From Bacillota bacterium (GTDB lineage: Bacteria; Bacillota; Clostridia; Christensenellales; Aristaeellaceae): a stretch of DNA of 20,383 bases. Where the stretch lies: contig JAEZTD010000211.1 in the NCBI GenBank assembly GCA_023443705.1, positions 1 to 20,383 of the forward strand, given 5' to 3'. A program made the translations under genes and the position numbers. Under the pieces are notes generated by a model. The model saw only the letters and a program-made list of their open reading frames with translations, was not told the origin of the DNA and searched no databases. Below are positions 8,139 through 14,340 of this stretch, one piece after another; positions within the stretch are counted from its first letter, which is position 1, and each line of letters starts with the position of its first letter.

Positions 8139-8639
8139 TTATAAGGCTTTCCGTAAAGCATGCCACCTAGTCTTCACGAAGGCGCGAGCATTGGGGTTGA
8201 TTGCGCAAAACGCAACCGTGAGTACCAAAACTAAGTAAACCGCATTTCGGGTCTTGTTATCCCTGACCAAGTTGCCGATCTCAGCTTCTTTCCGACGCCT
8301 AGCCATCTCATAATCGTCGTTCTGGTAATATGCCGCCAACTTCTCCCGCGAAGACATGTCGCTAGCATTGCGGATAACCTCACCCCTGAATGCGTGTCCT
8401 TCTGTCGAAATGGAGGATTTGATATCTTCCATTTCTTTCGAGACATCCAATGAAGAGTTCACGAATCCAGCCAGCACCTCAACTAGTTTGGCTGTACCTG
8501 GGTGGTCGGACGATTTAGCATCTTCACCTTTCTGCGTCCGCTCATGGCGCTCATCCGGTATATGAAACTTGATCTTCGGGCCGTGTTCCTCCTCTGGCGG
8601 TTCGTCCTTGTACAACCTATCCTTCTCAAATTCGTCCAT
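8139..8639 (-). CDS. Unrecognised small protein with one C-terminal membrane segment
   Basis: I do not recognise this 166-residue protein. The N-terminal ~60 residues are very polar and charged (EFEKDRLYKDEPPEEEHGPK and onward). A middle stretch (KLVEVLAGFVNSSLDVSKEM) looks helical. Residues ~131-148 (AVYLVLVLTVAFCAI) form a single hydrophobic segment followed by a basic tail, so a C-terminally anchored protein with most of its mass in the cytoplasm is likely. The ATG at 8639 has GGGAGG seven bases upstream. A start 39 bases earlier has none. It lies 131 bases downstream of the 353-residue gene on the same strand. The pair probably forms a module, but nothing shows its function. Confidence 0.7.
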   Translation of the reverse strand: MDEFEKDRLYKDEPPEEEHGPKIKFHIPDERHERTQKGEDAKSSDHPGTAKLVEVLAGFVNSSLDVSKEMEDIKSSISTEGHAFRGEVIRNASDMSSREKLAAYYQNDDYEMARRRKEAEIGNLVRDNKTRNAVYLVLVLTVAFCAINPNARAFVKTRWHALRKAL

Positions 8640-8770
8640 TGTGTACCTCCCGTATGATTGTTCTTCTGGGCTTTTCATAGGCCTTGTGAGATGGCTCCCC
8701 GCAACAGAAGTTATACTACACTTGGGAGATAGATTCTTAAAACAAAAATCCGGACGAATCTCTCTTAGGA

Positions 8771-9832
8771 TTATTTAATCTTAGGTTGGGGGATGTTTTG
8801 GACCATCGATCTAAAGAGCATTCTCATATAGAAAATCCTGTCGTCGGTCCATTCAAACCTTGGTATCTGGTTCCAGATCCAGTAGCGTTGCTGAATAAAG
8901 TTTGATTTTTCCTGTGTTGGTACAGCCGCTAGCAATTCTTTTAAGCGGTATTCTGGGTCTACCTTTAACAGGTCCTTCAACCTACAGGCATCAGTTATAG
9001 TAATCCTGTTTTTAGACCAGCCTTCATCATCGAGTTGGAAGACCGCTTTGCAATAATCGTTCCTTTTAGCCAGCATTCGGCTCTCTGTAGTTAGAAAGCA
9101 AGGAAACCACCACGCCGGAGGAATCTTTAGGACCCCACACAGGGACACTATTCGATCTACAGGCATCGCTTTCAGCCTTGGCCTCCCCAGCGATTCAGCT
9201 TCGATAGCAAGATGATAAAACAGATTTATGTTATATTTCCATTCCAGGGTAAAGTACTCCTGAGTCTTCTCGATGGTCATTTGTTGAGTTGTCATGCTTT
9301 CTTTCATCAAATCAATGAGCGCGGAGTAATTTAAAAACAGCTCTTTGAAGTCCTGGTTGCTTACGCTGTTGCTGTTGCCTATTTGGTGCCAGAGAATCTT
9401 TTTAAAAATCGGATATTCACACAATGTTTTTAGTTCAAAAAAGCTAATATCGCTTAATAAATGGCCGGTCATTCTATTCTTAGTAGTTGAGAGGTCTTTT
9501 CTTTCGAGCTCATTATAGCCTTCTCCAAACTCATCAATAATCCTATTGTTTTGGTAATCGCGATAGTATTGAGCAAACTCCATTATGCGTGAATAGTATC
9601 GGCTTAGAGATGCCTCATCCTCATAATCTTCCTTTTTTTCCAATATATGTTGCCGTATGGACTTAAGCTCAAGTGACTTCTCATAATTTTCTTTGAACAG
9701 TTCAAAAAATGCTTGATCAATTACATCATACAGCCCGAACCCACTCTCTGTTGCCAATAACCCAGGGTATATTTTTTTTATTGTACGGTATAACGATCCC
9801 CTAATTACATCCAAAATGTTTGTATCTTTCAT
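8771..9832 (-). CDS. Unrecognised 353-residue, mostly helical protein
   Basis: No family is recognised. The sequence is rich in Lys, Glu, Tyr and Leu with long predicted helices (for example HILEKKEDYEDEASLSRYYS). It has no signal peptide, no membrane segment and no enzyme motif that I can name. A tryptophan- and proline-rich stretch, IPPAWWFPCF, lies in the second half. The ATG at 9832 has GGAGG seven bases upstream. The frame stays open to 9985 without another good site. The gene is clearly more AT-rich than the genes beyond the tRNA, which points to separate acquisition. It sits between the two copies of the recombinase 3'-end repeat, with the small membrane-anchored gene downstream. A defence or element-maintenance role is only a guess from location. 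Confidence 0.75.
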   Translation of the reverse strand: MKDTNILDVIRGSLYRTIKKIYPGLLATESGFGLYDVIDQAFFELFKENYEKSLELKSIRQHILEKKEDYEDEASLSRYYSRIMEFAQYYRDYQNNRIIDEFGEGYNELERKDLSTTKNRMTGHLLSDISFFELKTLCEYPIFKKILWHQIGNSNSVSNQDFKELFLNYSALIDLMKESMTTQQMTIEKTQEYFTLEWKYNINLFYHLAIEAESLGRPRLKAMPVDRIVSLCGVLKIPPAWWFPCFLTTESRMLAKRNDYCKAVFQLDDEGWSKNRITITDACRLKDLLKVDPEYRLKELLAAVPTQEKSNFIQQRYWIWNQIPRFEWTDDRIFYMRMLFRSMVQNIPQPKIK

Positions 9833-10000
9833 GGATGTTCCTCCTGCAGAGTTTGAATAAAATGCATGATGCACCTTAAAATCATAACGTATAATGGTTG
9901 ATTTTGAAAGGACAAAAATTGCTGGAATTTGAATACCTTTGCCAAGTTCAGTGATTTCAAAAGCCATTTTGGCGAGAGCATTCATATTACAACTGTATAG
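9833..10000 (-). promoter_or_regulatory. Upstream region of the 353-residue gene, possible promoter
   Basis: On the minus strand a TATGAT-type -10 lies about 60 bases upstream of the start codon, 17 bases after TTTCAA. The -35 match is weak. The stretch is also an open in-frame extension, but it has no start with a ribosome binding site. Confidence 0.35.
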
Positions 10001-10095
10001 CGGTATGGCACTGTGGAGCGGGTATGGGTATGAGTATCGGCAAAAGCAGTGCCCGGTTCGTTTTCAAGGATGGTCATGAAGTGGAGATCAAGTAG
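10001..10095 (+). pseudogene. 3'-end remnant of a second large serine recombinase
   Basis: The plus strand reads YGTVERVWV, then a TGA. After a one-base shift it reads GKSSARFVFKDGHEVEIK followed by TAG. This is the same ending as the recombinase at 6670-8010 (YGTVERVWV, FVFKDGQEIEIK), with a 6-base insertion and a 1-base deletion. Only about 30 codons survive. It marks the right boundary of the two-gene unrecognised module and abuts the 3' end of the reverse transcriptase gene. Confidence 0.85.
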
Positions 10096-10132
10096 GCGTA
10101 AGGCAAAACACCGGCGCATTCCATCGCGGGAT
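10002..10132 (+). repeat. Direct repeat, copy 2
   Basis: This is the second copy of the block at 7922-8049. The similarity extends about 40 bases past the stop codon to TCGCGGGAT, so it is not only protein-level similarity. Confidence 0.8.
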
Positions 10133-10142
10133 ACCGTTTCTC

Positions 10143-11522
10143 TTATTTCGGAGAGCCGCTATCACGTCTTGGCTTCCGGACGTGTAGCCTTTTTTGTAGT
10201 TTTCCCCATGCACGTTTTGTATCCCGATCTATCGATTCTTTTTCTCCAAAAATGCGCTTAGCTCTATCGACATAACTCAGAAAATTGCCTTTTTTTTTCT
10301 TGGCTGTGAACTTTCCGCTGTTCGATTTCTCGTCCTTGCCATACCTGGAGTATAAACGATATATTCCGCTCATTGGTATTCTGTTGCCTAATTTTGTCAT
10401 TCCGTGACTCTGAGAAATAGTATCTGCTTTTCGGTACATGCGACCATAGTATTTGGAAATAGTCTTTGAACGAATACGGACAGTAATCCCGTCAAAAGTA
10501 AATCCTAAATATGATATTGCATTATTGTTGTTTGCTGAGTTGTCATCATAAGGTTCTGGCTTATTGGTAATACTTCCTTCGTTATACTCATATACTTGCG
10601 TCTTTCGGGGCTCCAATTTAAGACCTGGCACTTTTTTAAGTTCCCTCAAAATAATGGCTAACTGATTTTTGAATTCATTTTCTTCGGAATATGGAAGGAC
10701 AATGATAAAGTCATCGCAGTACCTTCTATATACTCCGCCGAGATAATTGACATAGTTATTCAGGGCTTTGTCCAGATCAAGTAAGTAAACATTAGAAAAT
10801 ACCGCGCTTATTGCCGATCCTTGCGGTATCCCGTAATCGTTGTTGTTTGTAGTAATATGTGTGCGTTTATATGAACGAAACTGGTCGGGAGAGAAAATGC
10901 GCTCCAAACCGTAAAACTCCTTGCGCGTCATTCCTTTGAACACTTTAATGGAATCTAAATCTAAGTATGAATAGTGCGTAATACTCCGGAAAACCGAATA
11001 CATATCGTCCGAGAGCCTGTCCACTCCAAGGAGTGAGCAAAGCATCTTTTTGAGGTAAGCGTGTGAGATGTTGTCAAAGTATCCTGTAAAATCACCGATA
11101 ATTACATGGGCATGAGCGATTCTTTTTATTGTATCAAAAGATTCTTTAGCAAAGTGTATGTTGTTTCGGTGCATATTGTTTCGATAGGCAATAGCGCACT
11201 TGTTTGTTCCGTCAGTTTTGACTCGAACGTTATATTGTTCATTAACAAGATAAGCATAGTATTCATATATATAGCGATCGATGTGGCTTGAGTACATGAT
11301 GTTCCGTTCCTTGGGAGAATCTCGATTTTCTAGCTGCCCAGCAAGATATTTCTTCGGATACTTGCATGCAGTTTGCATGTAGTGAATGAAAGGATAAAAG
11401 GCGTGTTTCGATATACTGTTGGGATCTTCGACGATAGAATATACATCGCGCCAATGAATCCTGGCATCAAAATGAGGGTACTTTTTGTACTTATAAATCC
11501 TACCACGCAGATCTTGATTCAT
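10143..11522 (-). CDS. Stand-alone reverse transcriptase, probable antiphage DRT (DRT2/UG-type)
   Basis: This 459-residue protein has a full reverse transcriptase core. Motif A is IIGDFTGYFDN (Asp144), motif B is IPQGSAISAVFSNVYL (~232-247) and motif C is RRYCDDFIIVLP (YCDD 268-271). Motif D is GLKLEPRKT and motif E is ISYLGFTFDG (~336-345). A basic C-terminal region (~350-459) has no HNH endonuclease or maturase signature, so it is not a normal group II intron protein. The N-terminal KKYPHFDARIHW and NIHFAKESFDTIKRI patches recall the 'unknown group' RTs that include defence-associated RTs. The ATG at 11522 is preceded by AAGGAG about 10 bases away. An earlier in-frame ATG at 11648 would translate the structured leader into an Arg/Trp-rich stretch and is rejected. 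DRT2 is favoured over DRT9 or others by the leader. The exact subtype needs a profile search. Confidence 0.88.
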   Translation of the reverse strand: MNQDLRGRIYKYKKYPHFDARIHWRDVYSIVEDPNSISKHAFYPFIHYMQTACKYPKKYLAGQLENRDSPKERNIMYSSHIDRYIYEYYAYLVNEQYNVRVKTDGTNKCAIAYRNNMHRNNIHFAKESFDTIKRIAHAHVIIGDFTGYFDNISHAYLKKMLCSLLGVDRLSDDMYSVFRSITHYSYLDLDSIKVFKGMTRKEFYGLERIFSPDQFRSYKRTHITTNNNDYGIPQGSAISAVFSNVYLLDLDKALNNYVNYLGGVYRRYCDDFIIVLPYSEENEFKNQLAIILRELKKVPGLKLEPRKTQVYEYNEGSITNKPEPYDDNSANNNNAISYLGFTFDGITVRIRSKTISKYYGRMYRKADTISQSHGMTKLGNRIPMSGIYRLYSRYGKDEKSNSGKFTAKKKKGNFLSYVDRAKRIFGEKESIDRDTKRAWGKLQKRLHVRKPRRDSGSPK

Positions 11523-11818
11523 CTTTGAAGCACTCCTTGCCCAAAAATGAGAGACTCGCCGGTAAGTGCAGCCTACTTTGATCCGGCGAGTCCACGATTG
11601 AACAATCCGACCAAACCACTGAACATGAATAAGGCGGGATGGCTGCATCCGAAGTTGCCCTCGCGCACTTTCATACCTTGTGCTATACTGAAGGAGGGCT
11701 GCTCGATGATAATGCTGGCGACGCTATGCGCGCTCAACGCTTACCTCGATTTCGCCGGTCAAGTTCTGGTTAACTACTTGACAGACGCAATTAACTACCC
11801 TCATGACAACTCATAAGG
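11523..11818 (-). ncRNA. Candidate DRT noncoding RNA upstream of the reverse transcriptase
   Basis: About 295 bases separate a strong promoter from the RT start codon, and they are packed with complementary segments. GTCAAGT/ACTTGAC is a 7-bp stem with an 11-base loop at about 11780-11756. GCCCTC/GAGGGC encloses GCAC/GTGC (about 11699-11657). TGCAGCC (11647-11641) pairs with GGCTGCA (11573-11567). A perfect 10-bp stem, GACTCGCCGG/CCGGCGAGTC, spans 11592-11553. The last two would form a pseudoknot. DRT2 and DRT9 systems are known to carry an essential structured RNA just upstream of the RT gene. The start is inferred from the -10 box. The 3' end is unknown and could lie anywhere before the RT start. 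Confidence 0.65.
11553..11647 (-). repeat. Interleaved inverted repeats (possible RNA pseudoknot)
   Basis: The 10-bp arms at 11592-11583 and 11562-11553 are perfect complements with a 20-base loop. The loop contains GGCTGCA (11573-11567), which is the perfect complement of TGCAGCC at 11647-11641. The two pairings cross, so the RNA can either fold as a pseudoknot or switch between two forms. After the 10-bp stem, TTTTT follows at about 11546-11542, so one form also looks like a leaky terminator before the RT gene. Confidence 0.7.
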
Positions 11819-11825
11819 CACCTTT

Positions 11826-11854
11826 ATTATAGCATATATTGGCATAACGAAAAC
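11826..11854 (-). promoter_or_regulatory. Promoter of the RT leader RNA (consensus extended -10)
   Basis: The minus strand has a perfect TATAAT (11831-11826) with TG one base upstream (TGCTATAAT), a full extended -10. The -35 region, TTTTCG or GTTTTC at 16-17 base spacing, is weak, as is usual for extended -10 promoters. The predicted transcript start is about 11818. Confidence 0.75.
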
Positions 11855-12132
11855 CTACATCCATAGAAATTAACAGAATGTACATAAATCCGTTTAAGAA
11901 ACCCGCGAGGTTTACTTTGGTATGCCCAACTCGGGATGGCGTGTAATGATGCACCCAACATCCTAGGACTCCTGGAAAAAGCATCGGATTTCTATTCTAC
12001 TGTGTGGGGGGTGTGCATCATTCCGCGCTCTGGTGCTGGAATTATGTGGGCAGAAACCTGACCTGTGAGCCGGATCGTGTATTCCTGCAAATTCTCCCGA
12101 AAGACTGCCATATCTGGCCGCGTTTTGAAGGC
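11855..12132. other. Gene-free stretch between the RT promoter and tRNA-Ser
   Basis: I find no supportable coding region on either strand. There is a small AAACC/GGTTT hairpin near 11899-11913. There is also an imperfect inverted repeat, TGATGCACCC near 11947 against GGGTGTGCATCA near 12012. This may be integration-site sequence or a decayed gene. Confidence 0.5.
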
Positions 12133-12166
12133 AAAGAGAAAGACCCGCCGTATTTGGCGAGTCTTT
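12133..12166 (-). terminator. Intrinsic terminator after tRNA-Ser (works on both strands)
   Basis: AAAGACCCGCC (12139-12149) and GGCGAGTCTTT (12156-12166) form an 11-bp stem with one mismatch and a 6-base loop. On the minus strand it lies about 25 bases past the tRNA 3' end and is followed by CTCTTT. On the plus strand it is followed by TTTTTCC, so it could stop transcription either way. Confidence 0.8.
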
Positions 12167-12190
12167 TTCCGGAACTAATGTCCCTTTAGA

Positions 12191-12279
12191 TGGCGGAAGA
12201 GGTGGGATTCGAACCCACGAGGGCTTTCACCCTACCTGATTTCGAGTCAGGGCCGTTATGACCACTTCGATACTCTTCC
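12191..12279 (-). tRNA. tRNA-Ser (anticodon CGA)
   Basis: The 89-base cloverleaf has an acceptor stem GGAAGAG/CTCTTCC, an anticodon stem-loop CCTGACTCGAAATCAGG with anticodon CGA (12244-12242), and the long variable arm typical of serine tRNAs (TAGGGTGAAAGCCCTC). The T arm is GTGGGTTCGAATCCCAC. The discriminator G and a genome-encoded CCA end it at 12191. It reads UCG serine codons. The gene's 3' end faces the accessory island, a common integration position. Confidence 0.97.
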
Positions 12280-12301
12280 AAACGTGCATTGCGCACAAAT
12301 A

Positions 12302-12330
12302 AGTATATCGGACAGAAGGGCATTTGTCAA
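12302..12330 (-). promoter_or_regulatory. Promoter of tRNA-Ser
   Basis: A consensus TTGACA (12330-12325) is followed after exactly 17 bases by TATACT (12307-12302), 22 bases before the mature tRNA start. No other gene is served by it. Confidence 0.88.
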
Positions 12331-12385
12331 GGTGCGAGAAAGTTTTTTTCAATGCGAAAAGGATATGTGGGAGAGGGCTCCGCCG

Positions 12386-13219
12386 TCAGGGTCCGAAAGC
12401 TGATTGCGATGTAAAGGTTCGCCCGTCGGAGAGGCGCAGGCGGACGCACCACAGCGCGGGATGGGCGGCCTGCAACCGCTTGTTCGCGGAGCGGTCGCCG
12501 TACTTGTCGTCGCCCACCACGGGGCAGCCGATCGCGGCCATCTGAACGCGGATCTGGTGGGTGCGGCCGGTGCTAAGGTCGATTTCGACCAGCGAGGTTT
12601 CCCCCAGGTCTTCGACGACGCGGTAACTAAGGGTTGCGCGCACCGCGCCCGGCTGATTTGCCCGCGCCGTGCGCACGCGGGCCGTGGCGGCGTCCTTCAC
12701 AAGGGAATGGACGAGGGTGCCTTCCGGCTTCTCCGGCCGTCCTACCACGAGGCAGCGATAAGTCTTTTCGATCCGATGTTTTTTGAAGGCGTCCGTGAGG
12801 GACTGGTAGGCGTCGTCCGTCAAAGCGAAGAGCGTCACGCCGCCGGTGCCCGCATCCAGCCGGTGGCAGAGCCGCGCTTCGGGGTGCAGCGCGCGGGCGC
12901 GAAGGAGCAGCGTATCCTCGCCGATGCCGTCCGCATCCACGTCCACCGGAAGGTTCTGGGGCTTGTCCAGCGCGAGCACGCTTCCGTCGTCGTGGAGCAC
13001 CGTGGCCGGCGCGGTCAGAAAGCGCTCGTCGATGTAGACCTGAAGCGCGTCGCCCTCCGATACCACCGCGTCCGCACCTGCGCGTACGCCGCCTATGCGC
13101 ACGTCCCGCGCTTTGAGCGCGTTTCGGAGGATGTGGCCCGGGCACATGGGAAAGGCCCGGGAAAGATAGCGTGCGAGCGACATCGCCCGCACGCCTTTTG
13201 TTACGACAATTTGCCTCAC
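12386..13219 (-). CDS. RluA-family rRNA/tRNA pseudouridine synthase
   Basis: This 277-residue protein isomerises uridine to pseudouridine in RNA. The N-terminal ~65 residues resemble an S4-type RNA-binding domain. The synthase core starts near VLALDKPQNLPVD. It carries the catalytic motif CHRLDAGTGG (catalytic Asp122) and the closing RTHQIRVQMAAIGCPVVGDD stretch. The target uridine cannot be told from sequence. The start is GTG at 13219, overlapping the ilvE stop by 4 bases (GTGA), so translation is probably coupled. An ATG 36 bases later lacks a ribosome binding site. It is the last gene of the operon, and I see no clear terminator before the tRNA promoter. Confidence 0.92.
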   Translation of the reverse strand: MRQIVVTKGVRAMSLARYLSRAFPMCPGHILRNALKARDVRIGGVRAGADAVVSEGDALQVYIDERFLTAPATVLHDDGSVLALDKPQNLPVDVDADGIGEDTLLLRARALHPEARLCHRLDAGTGGVTLFALTDDAYQSLTDAFKKHRIEKTYRCLVVGRPEKPEGTLVHSLVKDAATARVRTARANQPGAVRATLSYRVVEDLGETSLVEIDLSTGRTHQIRVQMAAIGCPVVGDDKYGDRSANKRLQAAHPALWCVRLRLSDGRTFTSQSAFGP

Positions 13220-14277
13220 AGCTTGATGATCCAGCCGTGGGGATCGGGCAGTCTGCCGTACTGGATGCCGGTCAGCGTGTCGTAAAACTCATGGGTGTAT
13301 TTGCCGATGGAGCCGTCGCCGAAAGTCACGCACTCCGTGCCGTAGCACAGCGTACCCACCGGCGAGACCACCGCGGCGGTGCCGGTGCCGAAGGCCTCGG
13401 TGACGCGGCCGGTCCGGGCGCCCTCCACGATTTCGTCGATGGTGACCTTGCGCTCCTCGACGGCTAGGCCCGCATCCCTCGCCAGGGTCAGTACGGAGTC
13501 CCGGGTGATGCCGGAGAGGATCGAACCGTTGAGCATCGGCGTCACGACTTTTCCGTCGATCACGAACATCATGTTCATGGAGCCGACTTCCTCCACGTAC
13601 TTCTGCTCAATGCCATCCAGCCACAGAACCTGGGCGTAGCCCTTCTCCTTGGCCACGTCGCCCGCTTTGAGCGAGGCCGCGTAGTTGCCGCCGGTCTTGG
13701 CGAAGCCCACGCCGCCGCGCACCGCGCGCACGAATTTGTCTTCCACATAGATGCCCACCGGCGCGAGGCCGCTGGCGTAGTACGCGCCGACCGGCGACAG
13801 GATGATGAAGAATTTGTAGTTGTGGCCGCTGCGCACGCCCACGAACGGGTCGGTGGCGATGATCGTCGGGCGGATGTAGAGCGAGGTACCGGGCAGCGAC
13901 GGCGTCCACGCCTTGTCGGTCTCGACGAGCTTCGTAAGGCCTGCCATCGCGACCTCCACGTCAAACGCGGGGATGGCCATGCGCTCGGCGGACACGTTCA
14001 TGCGGCGGAAGTTGTCGCGGGGGCGGAACAGCTGGAAGCCGTCCTCGGTGCGGTACATCTTGAGCCCCTCGAAGATGGTCTGACTGTAGTGCAGCACCAT
14101 CGCGGCCGGGGACAGTTCAAAGTTGTGGAAGGGCGTGACGCGCGGATCGTGCCAGCCTTTCTCCACCGAGTAGTCCATTTCGAACATGTAATCGGTGAAA
14201 ATCTGGCCGAAGCCCAGTTTGGTTTCGTCGGCGGGTTTGGCCTTGAGCGATTCGGCCGGCACAAAGCGGATTTCCAT
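13216..14277 (-). CDS. ilvE: Branched-chain amino acid aminotransferase
   Basis: This 353-residue fold-type IV PLP enzyme transfers amino groups between glutamate and the 2-oxo acids of Leu, Ile and Val. It matches the long BCAT form (FTDYMFEMDY, SQTIFEGLKMYR, FRPRDNFRRMN). The PLP lysine lies in FAKTGGNYAAS, with YVEEVGSMNMMFV and GITRDSVLTLARDAG following. The ATG at 14277 has GGAGGGG at good spacing. An ATG 15 bases earlier overlaps that site. It is separated from the ATPase gene by 51 bases that hold a candidate promoter, so it may be expressed independently of the tyrosine T-box. It overlaps the pseudouridine synthase gene downstream. Confidence 0.97.
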   Translation of the reverse strand: MEIRFVPAESLKAKPADETKLGFGQIFTDYMFEMDYSVEKGWHDPRVTPFHNFELSPAAMVLHYSQTIFEGLKMYRTEDGFQLFRPRDNFRRMNVSAERMAIPAFDVEVAMAGLTKLVETDKAWTPSLPGTSLYIRPTIIATDPFVGVRSGHNYKFFIILSPVGAYYASGLAPVGIYVEDKFVRAVRGGVGFAKTGGNYAASLKAGDVAKEKGYAQVLWLDGIEQKYVEEVGSMNMMFVIDGKVVTPMLNGSILSGITRDSVLTLARDAGLAVEERKVTIDEIVEGARTGRVTEAFGTGTAAVVSPVGTLCYGTECVTFGDGSIGKYTHEFYDTLTGIQYGRLPDPHGWIIKL

Positions 14278-14311
14278 GATTAGCCCCTCCATTCGCGAAT
14301 GTTTATCGACC

Positions 14312-14340
14312 AGTATACACCCGGGAGATTACGGATGCAA
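14312..14340 (-). promoter_or_regulatory. Candidate internal promoter for ilvE
   Basis: TTGCAT (14340-14335) and TATACT (14317-14312) are spaced by exactly 17 bases on the minus strand, about 35 bases before the ilvE start. The -10 matches 5 of 6 consensus bases and the -35 only 3. The -35 overlaps the end of the ATPase gene. Confidence 0.55.

Noticed and set aside
10143..11522. Group II intron-encoded protein
   Set aside because: No maturase or HNH region follows the RT core, and I see no domain V/VI-like hairpin downstream in the flanking sequence.
11553..11592. Simple intrinsic terminator upstream of the RT gene
   Set aside because: The stem is strong, but the loop is 20 bases long and takes part in a second pairing. 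The T run starts five bases after the stem. I prefer a structural element of the ncRNA, possibly with partial termination.
11523..11648. Extending the reverse transcriptase to an in-frame ATG at 11648
   Set aside because: The extra 42 residues are Arg/Trp-rich and coincide with strong RNA stems. The ATG at 11522 has an AAGGAG site and the earlier ATG has none.
10143..11818. Retron (RT with msr-msd)
   Set aside because: Retron RTs are usually shorter, ~300-350 residues. The leader lacks an obvious msr-msd layout with inverted a1/a2 ends. The motif patches fit the unknown-group RTs better.
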